A stretch of DNA of 64,000 nucleotides from Periplaneta americana (taxonomy: Eukaryota; Arthropoda; Insecta; Blattodea; Blattidae). The stretch lies in the NCBI RefSeq assembly GCF_040183065.1, contig NW_027185500.1, positions 806,001-870,000 of the forward strand, read 5' to 3'. Position 1 is the first letter of the stretch; each line of letters opens with the position of its first letter. Below the pieces are notes generated by a model. The model had not been told where the DNA came from and did not search any database. It saw only the letters and a list, made by a program, of their open reading frames with translations. The position numbers were made by a program, and so were the translations under genes. Shown one piece after another: positions 11,586 through 23,212 of the stretch.

Positions 11586-14500
11586 ATACCACCTTCCGTA
11601 CCACATCGCATTCCACCTCCCGTGCCAGATCGCATTCCTCCTCACGTGCAACATCGCAATCCACCTCCTTCAGCAGATCGCGTTCCATATCCCGTGCCAG
11701 ATTGCATTGCACCTACCGTGCCATATCTCATTCCACCGCCACTTCCAGATCGCATTCCACCTACCGTGCCATATCTCATTCCTCCTCCACCGCCAGATCG
11801 CATTCCGCCTCCCCCGCCATATCTCATTCCACCGCCACTTCCAGATCGCATTCCACCTCCCCCGCCATATCTCATTCCACCGCCACTTCCAGATCGCATT
11901 CCACCTCCCGTGCCAGATCGCATACCTCCTCCCGTGCCAGATCGCATTCCGCCTCCCCCACCATATCTCATTCCACCGCCACTTCCAGATCGCATTCCAC
12001 CTCCCCCGCCATATCTCATTCCACCGCCACTTCCAGATCGCATTCCACCTACCGTGCCATATCTCATTCCTCCTCCACCGCCAGATCGCATTCCGCCTCC
12101 CCCGCCATATCTCATTCCACCGCCACTTCCAGATCGCATTCCACCTCCCCCGCCATATCTCATTCCACCGCCACTTCCAGATCGCATTCCACCTCCCGTG
12201 CCAGATCGCATACCACCTCCCGTGCCAGATCGCATTCTACCTCCTCTACTAGATCGCGTTCTATATCCCGTGCCAGATTGCATTCCACCTACCGTGCCAT
12301 ATCTCATTCCTCCTCCACCGCCAGATCGCATTCCGCCTCCCCCGCCATATCTCATTCCACCGCCACTTCCAGATCGCATTCCACCTCCCCCGCCATATCT
12401 CATTGCACCGCCACTTCCAGATCGCATTCCACCTACCGTGCCATATCTCATTCCTCCTCCACCGCCAGATCGCATTCCGCCTCCCCCGCCATATCTCATT
12501 CCACCGCCACTTCCAGATCGCATTCCACCTCCCCCGCCATATCTCATTCCACCGCCACTTCCAGATCGCATTCCACCTACCGTGCCATATCTCATTCCTC
12601 CTCCACCGCCAGATCGCATTCCGCCTCCCCCGCCATATCTCATTCCACCGCCACTTCCAGATCGCATTCCACCTCCCCCGCCATATCTCATTCCACCGCC
12701 ACTTCCAGATCGCATTCCACCTCCCGTGCCAGATCGCATACCTCCTCCCGTGCCAGATCGCATTCCGCCTCCCCCGCCATATCTCATTCCACCGCCACTT
12801 CCAGATCGCATTCCACCTCCCCCGCCATATCTCATTCCACCGCCACTTCCAGATCGCATTCCACCTACCGTGCCATATCTCATTCCTCCTCCACCGCCAG
12901 ATCGCATTCCGCCTCCCCCGCCATATCTCATTCCACCGCCACTTCCAGATCGCATTCCACCTCCCCCGCCATATCTCATTCCACCGCCACTTCCAGATCG
13001 CATTCCACTTCCCGTGCCAGATCGCATACCACCTCCCGTGCCAGATCGCATTCTTCCTCCTCTACTAAATCGCGTTATATATCCCGTGCCAGATTGCATT
13101 CCACCTACCGTGCCATATCTCATTCCTCTTCCACCGCCAGATCGCATTCCGCCTCCCCCGCCATATCTCATTCCACCGCCACTTCCAGATCGCATTCCAC
13201 CTCCCCCGCCATATCTCATTCCACCGCCACTTCCAGATCGCATTCCACCTCCCGTGCCAGATCGCATTCCACCTCACGTGCCGCATCGCAATCCACCTCC
13301 TTTAGCAGATCGCGTGTCATATCCCGTCCCAGATCGAATTCCACCTCCCGTGCCAGATCGCGTGCCGTATCCAGTGCCAGATCGCATGCCGTATCCCGTG
13401 CCAGAACGCTATTCCGCCTCCCGTGCCAGAACGCATTCCACTTCCCGTGCCAGATGGCATTCTACCACCTCTGCTAGATCGCGTTCCATTTCCCGTGCCA
13501 GATCGCATTCCACCTCCCGTGCCAGATCGCGTGCCGTATGCAGTGCCAGATCGCGTGCCATATCCCGTGCCAGATCGTATTCCACCTCCGGTGCCAGATC
13601 GCATTCCACCTCCCTTGCCAGAACGCATTCCAACTCCCATGCCAGATCGCGTGTCATATCCCGTGCCAGATCGCGTTCCATATCCCCTGCCAGTTCGCAT
13701 TCCTCATCCCGTTCCATATCGCGTGCCTTATCCCGTGCCAGATCGAATTCCAGCTCCAGCGCCAGATGGCACTCCACCTCCCGTGCTAGATCATATACTA
13801 CCTCCCGTGCCAGATCGCGTGCCACATCGAATGCCACATCCCGCGCCAGATCGCATTCCACTTCCCGTGCCAGATCGCATTCCACCTCCCGAGCCAGATC
13901 GCGTGCCGTATCCAGTGCCAGATCGCGTACCATATCCCGTGCCAGAACGCATTCCGCCTCGCGTGCCAGAACGCATTCCACATCCCCTGCCAGATTGCAA
14001 TCCTCTTCCAGAGCCAAATCGCATTCCAATTCCCGTGTCAGATCGCGTTCCATATCCCGTGCCAGATCGCATTCCAACTCCCGTACTAGTCCGCATTCCA
14101 CCTTACATGCGAGGTCGCATTCCACCTCTCGTGTCAGATTGCATTCCACCTCCCGTACCATATCGCGTGCCATACCCCGTGCCAAATCTCAATCCACCTC
14201 CCCTGCTAGATCTAATTCCACCTCCCGTGCCAGATCGCACTCCACCTCCCGTGCCAGATCGCGTGCCGTATCCAGTGCCAGATCGCGTGCCATATCCCGT
14301 GCCATGTCCTATTCCACCTCCGGTGCCAGTTCGCATTCCACCTCCCTTGCCAGATCGCATTCCAACTCCCTTGCCAAATCGCGTGTCATATCCCGTGCCA
14401 GATCGCGTGGCATATCCTCTGGCAGTTCGCATTCCTCATCCCGTGCCATATCGCGTGCATTACCCCGTGCCAGATCGAACTCCACCTCCAGCGCCAGATG

Positions 14501-15053
14501 GCACACCACCTCCCGTGCCAGATCGCATTCCACCTCCCGTGACAGATCGCGTGCCGTATCCAGTGCCAGATCGCGTGCCAGATCCCGTGCCAGGTCCTAT
14601 TCCACCTCCGGTGCCAGATCGCATTCCACCTCCCTTGCCAGATCGCATTCCAACTCCCTTGCCAGATCGCGTGTCATATCCCGTGCCAGATCGCGTGGCA
14701 TATCCTCTGGCAGTTCGCATTGCTCATCCCGTGCCATATCGCGTGCCTTATCCCGTGCCAGATCGAACTCCACCTCCAGCGCCAGATGGCACTTCACCTC
14801 CCGTGCTAGATCGCATTCTACCTCCCGTGCCAGATCTCATTCTACCTCCTCTGCTAGATCGCGTTCCATATCCCGTGCCAGAATGCATTCTACTTCCCGT
14901 CACATATCACATTCCACCTCCCATACCAGATCGCATTTCACCTTCCGTGACAGATCGCATTCCTCCTCCCGCACCAGATCGCGTGCCATATGCCGCTCCA
15001 GATCGCATTACACCTCCCGTTCCAGATCGCATTCCACCTCCCGTCTCATTCGC
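11586..15053. repeat. HOR copy H4, 3,468 bp (12-bp deletion)
   Basis: Segment A is standard length (11586-13409). Segment B (13410-15053) is 12 bp short: near 13815 atatcccgtgcc is missing, one exact half-monomer. H4 shares cattgcaccgcc (near 12401) with H5 (near 15881), and shares cctcttccaccgcc near 13125 with the later A, A', B and F types but not with H5. It is thus a mosaic relative to its neighbours. Confidence 0.9.
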
Positions 15054-18000
15054 ATACCACCTTCCGTACCACATCGCATTCCACCTCCCGTGCCAGATCG
15101 CATTCCTCCTCACGTGCAACATCGCAATCCACCTCCTTCAGCAGATCGCGTTCCATATCCCGTGCCAGATTGCATTGCACCTACCGTGCCATATCTCATT
15201 CCACCGCCACTTCCAGATCGCATTCCACCTACCGTGCCATATCTCATTCCTCCTCCACCGCCAGATCGCATTCCGCCTCCCCCGCCATATCTCATTCCAC
15301 CGCCACTTCCAGATCGCATTCCACATCCCCCGCCATATCTCATTCCACCGCCACTTCCAGATCGCATTCCACCTCCCGTGCCAGATCGCATACCTCCTCC
15401 CGTGCCAGATCGCATTCCGCCTCCCCCACCATATCTCATTCCACCGCCACTTCCAGATCGCATTCCACCTCCCCCGCCATATCTCATTCCACCGCCACTT
15501 CCAGATCGCATTCCACCTACCGTGCCATATCTCATTCCTCCTCCACCGCCAGATCGCATTCCGCCTCCCCCGCCATATCTCATTCCACCGCCACTTCCAG
15601 ATCGCATTCCACCTCCCCCGCCATATCTCATTCCACCGCCACTTCCAGATCGCATTCCACCTCCCGTGCCAGATCGCATACCACCTCCCGTGCCAGATCG
15701 CATTCTACCTCCTCTACGAGATCGCGTTCTATATCCCGTGCCAGATTGCATTCCACCTACCGTGCCATATCTCATTCCTCCTCCACCGCCAGATCGCATT
15801 CCGCCTCCCCCGCCATATCTCATTCCACCGCCACTTCCAGATCGCATTCCACCTCCCCCGCCATATCTCATTGCACCGCCACTTCCAGATCGCATTCCAC
15901 CTACCGTGCCATATCTCATTCCTCCTCCACCGCCAGATCGCATTCCGCCTCCCCCGCCATATCTCATTCCACCGCCACTTCCAGATCGCATTCCACCTCC
16001 CCCGCCATATCTCATTCCACCGCCACTTCCAGATCGCATTCCACCTACCGTGCCATATCTCATTCCTCCTCCACCGCCAGATCGCATTCCGCCTCCCCCG
16101 CCATATCTCATTCCACCGCCACTTCCAGATCGCATTCCACCTCCCCCGCCATATCTCATTCCACCGCCACTTCCAGATCGCATTCCACCTCCCGTGCCAG
16201 ATCGCATACCTCCTCCCGTGCCAGATCGCATTCCGCCTCCCCCGCCATATCTCATTCCACCGCCACTTCCAGATCGCATTCCACCTCCCCCGCCATATCT
16301 CATTCCACCGCCACTTCCAGATCGCATTCCACCTACCGTGCCATATCTCATTCCTCCTCCACCGCCAGATCGCATTCCGCCTCCCCCGCCATATCTCATT
16401 CCACCGCCACTTCCAGATCGCATTCCACCTCCCCCGCCATATCTCATTCCACCGCCACTTCCAGATCGCATTCCACCTCCCGTGCCAGATCGCATACCAC
16501 CTCCCGTGCCAGATCGCATTCTACCTCCTCTACTAAATCGCGTTATATATCCCGTGCCAGATTGCATTCCACCTACCGTGCCATATCTCATTCCTCCTCC
16601 ACCGCCAGATCGCATTCCGCCTCCCCCGCCATATCTCATTCCACCGCCACTTCCAGATCGCATTCCACCTCCCCCGCCATATCTCATTCCACCGCCACTT
16701 CCAGATCGCATTCCACCTCCCGTGCCAGATCGCATTCCACCTCACGTGCCGCATCGCAATCCACCTCCTTTAGCAGATCGCGTGTCATATCCCGTCCCAG
16801 ATCGAATTCCATCTCCCGTGCCAGATCGCGTGCCGTATCCAGTGCCAGATCGCATGCCGTATCCCGTGCCAGAACGCTATTCCGCCTCCCGTGCCAGAAC
16901 GCATTCCACTTCCCGTGCCAGATGGCATTCTACCTCCTCTGCTAGATCGCGTTCCATTTCCCGTGCCAGATCGCATTCCACCTCCCGTGCCAGATCGCGT
17001 GCCGTATGCAGTGCCAGATCGCGTGCCATATCCCGTGCCAGATCGTATTCCACCTCCGGTGCCAGATCGCATTCCACCTCCCTTGCCAGAACGCATTCCA
17101 ACTCCCATGCCAGATCGCGTGTCATATCCCGTGCCAGATCGCGTTCCATATCCCCTGCCAGTTCGCATTCCTCATCCCGTTCCATATCGCGTGCCTTATC
17201 CCGTGCCAGATCGAATTCCAGCTCCAGCGCCAGATGGCACTCCACCTCCCGTGCTAGATCATATTCTACCTCCCGTGCCAGATCGCGTGCCATATCCCGT
17301 GCCACATCGAATGCCACATCCCGCGCCAGATCGCATTCCACTTCCCGTGCCAGATCGCATTCCACCTCCCGAGCCAGATCGCGTGCCGTATCCAGTGCCA
17401 GATCGCGTACCATATCCCGTGCCAGAACGCATTCCGCCTCGCGTGCCAGAACGCATTCCACATCCCCTGCCAGATTGCAATCCTCTTCCAGAGCCAAATC
17501 GCATTCCAATTCCCGTGTCAGATCGCGTTCCATATCCCGTGCCAGATCGCATTCCAACTCCCGTACTAGACCGCATTCCACCTTACATGCGAGGTCGCAT
17601 TCCACCTCTCGTGTCAGATTGCATTCCACCTCCCGTACCATATCGCGTGCCATACCCCGTGCCAAATCTCAATCCACCTCCCCTGCTAGATCTAATTCCA
17701 CCTCCCGTGCCAGATGGCACTCCACCTCCCGTGCCAGATCGCGTGCCGTATCCAGTGCCAGATCGCGTGCCATATCCCGGGCCAGGTCCTATTCCACCTC
17801 CGGTGCCAGTTCGCATTCCACCTCCCTTGCCAGATCGCATTCCAACTCCCTTGCCAAATCGCGTGTCATATCCCGTGCCAGATCGCGTGGCATATCCTCT
17901 GGCAGTTCGCATTCCTCATCCCGTGCCATATCGCGTGCATTACCCCGTGCCAGATCGAACTCCACCTCCAGCGCCAGATGGCACACCACCTCCCGTGCCA

Positions 18001-18533
18001 GATCGCATTCCACCTCCCGTGACAGATCGCGTGCCGTATCCAGTGCCAGATCGCGTGCCAGATCCCGTGCCAGGTCCTATTCCACCTCCGGTGCCAGATC
18101 GCATTCCACCTCCCTTGCCAGATCGCATTCCAACTCCCTTGCCAGATCGCGTGTCATATCCCGTGCCAGATCGCGTGGCATATCCTCTGGCAGTTCGCAT
18201 TGCTCATCCCGTGCCATATCGCGTGCCTTATCCCGTGCCAGATCGAACTCCACCTCCAGCGCCAGATGGCACTTCACCTCCCGTGCTAGATCGCATTCTA
18301 CCTCCCGTGCCAGATCTCATTCTACCTCCTCTGCTAGATCGCGTTCCATATCCCGTGCCAGAATGCATTCTACTTCCCGTCACATATCACATTCCACCTC
18401 CCATACCAGATCGCATTTCACCTTCCGTGACAGATCGCATTCCTCCTCCCGCACCAGATCGCGTGCCATATGCCGCTCCAGATCGCATTACACCTCCCGT
18501 TCCAGATCGCATTCCACCTCCCGTCTCATTCGC
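15054..18533. repeat. HOR copy H5, full length 3,480 bp
   Basis: Segment A is 15054-16877 and segment B is 16878-18533. H5 shares the cattgcaccgcc variant with H4. Private substitutions include ctacgagatcgc near 15715, attccacatccccc near 15325, and cccgggccagg near 17779 in segment B. Confidence 0.92.
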
Positions 18534-19732
18534 ATACCACCTTCCGTACCACATCGCATTCCACCTCCCGTGCAACATCGCAATCCACCTCCTTCAGCAG
18601 ATCGCGTACCATATCCCGTGCCAGAAAGCATTCCGCCTCGCGTGCCAGAACGCATTCCACATCCCCTGCCAGATTGCAATCCTCTTCCAGAGCCAAATCG
18701 CATTCCAATTCCCGTGTCAGATCGCGTTCCATATCCCGTGCCAGATCGCATTCCAACTCCCGTACTAGACCGCATTCCACCTTACATGCGAGGTCGCATT
18801 CCACCTCTCGTGTCAGATTGCATTCCACCTCCCGTACCATATCGCGTGCCATACCCCGTGCCAAATCTCAATCCACCTCCCCTGCTAGATCTAATTCCAC
18901 CTCCCGTGCCAGATGGCACTCCACCTCCCGTGCCAGATCGCGTGCCGTATCCAGTGCCAGATCGCGTGCCATATCCCGTGCCAGGTCCTATTCCACCTCC
19001 GGTGCCAGTTCGCATTCCACCTCCCTTGCCAGATCGCATTCCAACTCCCTTGCCAAATCGCGTGTCATATCCCGTGCCAGATCGCGTGGCATATCCTCTG
19101 GCAGTTCGCATTCCTCATCCCGTGCCATATCGCGTGCATTACCCCGTGCCAGATCGAACTCCACCTCCAGCGCCAGATGGCACACCACCTCCCGTGCCAG
19201 ATCGCATTCCACCTCCCGTGACAGATCGCGTGCCGTATCCAGTGCCAGATCGCGTGCCAGATCCCGTGCCAGGTCCTATTCCACCTCCGGTGCCAGATCG
19301 CATTCCACCTCCCTTGCCAGATCGCATTCCAACTCCCTTGCCAGATCGCGTGTCATATCCCGTGCCAGATCGCGTGGCATATCCTCTGGCAGTTCGCATT
19401 GCTCATCCCGTGCCATATCGCGTGCCTTATCCCGTGCCAGATCGAACTCCACCTCCAGCGCCAGATGGCACTTCACCTCCCGTGCTAGATCGCATTCTAC
19501 CTCCCGTGCCAGATCTCATTCTACCTCCTCTGCTAGATCGCGTTCCATATCCCGTGCCAGAATGCATTCTACTTCCCGTCACATATCACATTCCACCTCC
19601 CATACCAGATCGCATTTCACCTTCCGTGACAGATCGCATTCCTCCTCCCGCACCAGATCGCGTGCCATATGCCGCTCCAGATCGCATTACACCTCCCGTT
19701 CCAGATCGCATTCCACCTCCCGTCTCATTCGC
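18534..19732. repeat. HOR copy H6, deleted remnant (1,199 bp)
   Basis: H6 keeps the first five or so monomers of segment A, then jumps at about 18600-18610 into mid segment B at gatcgcgtaccatatcccg. The join falls within a shared cagatcgcgt. Because the 25-bp opener of B was lost and the 23-bp closer kept, the length is 50 x 24 - 1 and every downstream reading phase shifts by one base. H6 has a 24-bp deletion near 18558 and the variant ccagaaagcattcc near 18628. Both occur together in H18 (near 57564 and 59729), so H6 is a type F copy with a 2,113-bp internal deletion. Confidence 0.92.
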
Positions 19733-19900
19733 ATACCACCTTCCGTACCACATCGCATTCCACCTCCCGTGCCAGATCGCATTCCTCCTCACGTGCAACA
19801 TCGCAATCCACCTCCTTCAGCAGATCGCGTTCCATATCCCGTGCCAGATTGCATTGCACCTACCGTGCCATATCTCATTCCACCGCCACTTCCAGATCGC

Positions 19901-20044
19901 ATTCCACCTACCGTGCCATATCTCATTCCTCCTCCACCGCCAGATCGCATTCCGCCTCCCCCGCCATATCTCATTCCACCGCCACTTCCAGATCGCATTC
20001 CACCTCCCCCGCCATATCTAATTCCACCGCCACTTCCAGATCGC
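19901..20044. repeat. Reference 144-bp sub-repeat (six monomers)
   Basis: This is a representative six-monomer block. Its monomers begin attccacctaccgtg, attcctcctccaccg, attccgcctcccccg, attccaccgccactt, attccacctcccccg and attccaccgccactt. The block occurs seven times in a full segment A, three of them directly in tandem. Shortened versions without the first two monomers occur twice. Pairs of spacer monomers (attccacctcccgtg with atacc...) separate the groups. Loss of one 144-bp block explains most of the shortening of H18. Confidence 0.9.
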
Positions 20045-21556
20045 ATTCCACCTCCCGTGCCAGATCGCATACCTCCTCCCGTGCCAGATCGCATTCCGCC
20101 TCCCCCACCATATCTCATTCCACCGCCACTTCCAGATCGCATTCCACCTCCCCCGCCATATCTCATTCCACCGCCACTTCCAGATCGCATTCCACCTACC
20201 GTGCCATATCTCATTCCTCCTCCACCGCCAGATCGCATTCCGCCTCCCCCGCCATATCTCATTCCACCGCCCATTCCAGATCGCATTCCACCTCCCCCGC
20301 CATATCTCATTCCACCGCCACTTCCAGATCGCATTCCACCTCCCGTGCCAGATCGCATACCACCTCCCGTGCCAGATCGCATTCTACCTCCTCTACTAGA
20401 TCGCGTTCTATATCCCGTGCCAGATTGCATTCCACCTACCGTGCCATATCTCATTCCTCCTCCACCGCCAGATCGCATTCCGCCTCCCCCGCCATATCTC
20501 ATTCCACCGCCACTTCCAGATCGCATTCCACCTCCCCCGCCATATCTCATTCCACCGCCACTTCCAGATCGCATTCCACCTACCGTGCCATATCTCATTC
20601 CTCCTCCACCGCCAGATCGCATTCCGCCTCCCCCGCCATATCTCATTCCACCGCCACTTCCAGATCGCATTCCACCTCCCCCGCCATATCTCATTCCACC
20701 GCCACTTCCAGATCGCATTCCACCTACCGTGCCATATCTCATTCCTCCTCCACCGCCAGATCGCATTCCGCCTCCCCCGCCATATCTCATTCCACCGCCA
20801 CTTCCAGATCGCATTCCACCTCCCCCGCCATATCTCATTCCACCGCCACTTCCAGATCGCATTCCACCTCCCGTGCCAGATCGCATACCTCCTCCCGTGC
20901 CAGATCGCATTCCGCCTCCCCCGCCATATCTCATTCCACCGCCACTTCCAGATCGCATTCCACCTCCCCCGCCATATCTCATTCCACCGCCACTTCCAGA
21001 TCGCATTCCACCTACCGTGCCATATCTCATTCCTCCTCCACCGCCAGATCGCATTCCGCCTCCCCCGCCATATCTCATTCCACCGCCACTTCCAGATCGC
21101 ATTCCACCTCCCCCGCCATATCTCATTCCACCGCCACTTCCAGATCGCATTCCACCTCCCGTGCCAGATCGCATACCACCTCCCGTGCCAGATCGCATTC
21201 TACCTCCTCTACTAAATCGCGTTATATATCCCGTGCCAGATTGCATTCCACCTACCGTGCCATATCTCATTCCTCTTCCACCGCCAGATCGCATTCCGCC
21301 TCCCCCGCCATATCTCATTCCACCGCCACTTCCAGATCGCATTCCACCTCCCCCGCCATATCTCATTCCACCGCCACTTCCAGATCGCATTCCACCTCCC
21401 GTGCCAGATCGCATTCCACCTCACGTGCCGCATCGCAATCCACCTCCTTTAGCAGATCGCGTGTCATATCCCGTCCCAGATCGAATTCCACCTCCCGTGC
21501 CAGATCGCGTGCCGTATCCAGTGCCAGATCGCATGCCGTATCCCGTGCCAGAACGC

Positions 21557-21581
21557 TATTCCGCCTCCCGTGCCAGAACGC
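21557..21581. repeat. 25-bp phase-shifting monomer (+1), start of segment B, reference copy
   Basis: The monomer reads tattccgcctcc then cgtgccagaacgc, where an extra T precedes the usual attcc. It marks the start of segment B in every HOR that keeps one: 2328, 5784, 9330, 13410, 16878, 21557, 25037, 28517, 31757, 35237, 38714, 42191, 45671, 48911, 52391, 55871, 59180 and 62660. It is missing from H6 and from the second B of H3. Confidence 0.9.
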
Positions 21582-23189
21582 ATTCCACTTCCCGTGCCAG
21601 ATGGCATTCTACCTCCTCTGCTAGATCGCGTTCCATTTCCCGTGCCAGATCGCATTCCACCTCCCGTGCCAGATCGCGTGCCGTATGCAGTGCCAGATCG
21701 CGTGCCATATCCCGTGCCAGATCGTATTCCACCTCCGGTGCCAGATCGCATTCCACCTCCCTTGCCAGAACGCATTCCAACTCCCATGCCAGATCGCGTG
21801 TCATATCCCGTGCCAGATCGCGTTCCATATCCCCTGCCAGTTCGCATTCCTCATCCCGTTCCATATCGCGTGCCTTATCCCGTGCCAGATCGAATTCCAG
21901 CTCCAGCGCCAGATGGCACTCCACCTCCCGTGCTAGATCATATACTACCTCCCGTGCCAGATCGCGTGCCATATCCCGTGCCACATCGAATGCCACATCC
22001 CGCGCCAGATCGCATTCCACTTCCCGTGCCAGATCGCATTCCACCTCCCGAGCCAGATCGCGTGCCGTATCCAGTGCCAGATCGCGTACCATATCCCGTG
22101 CCAGAACGCATTCCGCCTCGCGTGCCAGAACGCATTCCACATCCCCTGCCAGATTGCAATCCTCTTCCAGAGCCAAATCGCATTCCAATTCCCGTGTCAG
22201 ATCGCGTTCCATATCCCGTGCCAGATCGCATTCCAACTCCCGTACTAGACCGCATTCCACCTTACATGCGAGGTCGCATTCCACCTCTCGTGTCAGATTG
22301 CATTCCACCTCCCGTACCATATCGCGTGCCATACCCCGTGCCAAATCTCAATCCACCTCCCCTGCTAGATCTAATTCCACCTCCCGTGCCAGATGGCACT
22401 CCACCTCCCGTGCCAGATCGCGTGCCGTATCCAGTGCCAGATCGCGTGCCATATCCCGTGCCAGGTCCTATTCCACCTCCGGTGCCAGTTCGCATTCCAC
22501 CTCCCTTGCCAGATCGCATTCCAACTCCCTTGCCAAATCGCGTGTCATATCCCGTGCCAGATCGCGTGGCATATCCTCTGGCAGTTCGCATTCCTCATCC
22601 CGTGCCATATCGCGTGCATTACCCCGTGCCAGATCGAACTCCACCTCCAGCGCCAGATGGCACACCACCTCCCGTGCCAGATCGCATTCCACCTCCCGTG
22701 ACAGATCGCGTGCCGTATCCAGTGCCAGATCGCGTGCCAGATCCCGTGCCAGGTCCTATTCCACCTCCGGTGCCAGATCGCATTCCACCTCCCTTGCCAG
22801 ATCGCATTCCAACTCCCTTGCCAGATCGCGTGTCATATCCCGTGCCAGATCGCGTGGCATATCCTCTGGCAGTTCGCATTGCTCATCCCGTGCCATATCG
22901 CGTGCCTTATCCCGTGCCAGATCGAACTCCACCTCCAGCGCCAGATGGCACTTCACCTCCCGTGCTAGATCGCATTCTACCTCCCGTGCCAGATCTCATT
23001 CTACCTCCTCTGCTAGATCGCGTTCCATATCCCGTGCCAGAATGCATTCTACTTCCCGTCACATATCACATTCCACCTCCCATACCAGATCGCATTTCAC
23101 CTTCCGTGACAGATCGCATTCCTCCTCCCGCACCAGATCGCGTGCCATATGCCGCTCCAGATCGCATTACACCTCCCGTTCCAGATCGC

Positions 23190-23212
23190 ATTCCACCTCC
23201 CGTCTCATTCGC
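23190..23212. repeat. 23-bp phase-restoring monomer (-1), end of segment B, reference copy
   Basis: The monomer reads attccacctcccgt then ctcattcgc and is one base short of 24. It lies 41-63 bp downstream of each landmark ATG, for example 3937-3959, and is present in every HOR including the truncated H6. Together with the 25-bp monomer it keeps the full HOR at an exact multiple of 24 and of 3. Confidence 0.9.

Larger units (their letters stand above)
36..20021 (+). other. Long composite open frame (6,661 codons), probably a repeat artefact
   Basis: This frame is open for almost 20 kb. In segment A it reads variants of the octapeptide IPPPVPDR (IPPTVPYL, IPPPPPDR, IPPPLPDR). At each 25-bp monomer it switches to an Arg/Ser-rich octapeptide, HSTSRARS and variants, and the 23-bp monomer switches it back. 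It ends because the H6 deletion removed a +1 monomer, which puts the next segment A in a third frame (FHLPCQIA-like) that meets TAA at 20019-20021. No signal peptide, known domain or upstream regulatory sequence is visible. The consensus monomer lacks stops in all six frames, so openness alone says little, and many private substitutions in this frame change the amino acid. I do not call it a CDS. Confidence 0.12.
19733..23212. repeat. HOR copy H7, type A, full length
   Basis: This is a standard 3,480-bp unit (A 19733-21556, B 21557-23212). Type A markers are atctaattcc (A at 20020) and ccgcccattcc (near 20271). Both recur in H13 and H19. By eye H7 and H13 look identical throughout. The HOR just upstream is the F-type remnant H6, just as H19 (type A) follows H18 (type F). 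Confidence 0.93.

Noticed and set aside
36..20021. A giant protein-coding gene (proline-rich and Arg/Ser-rich)
   Set aside because: The repeat unit is stop-free in all six frames, so the open frame is expected without coding. There is no signal peptide, domain, promoter or exon structure, and private substitutions often change the residue. It is kept only as a low-confidence possibility.
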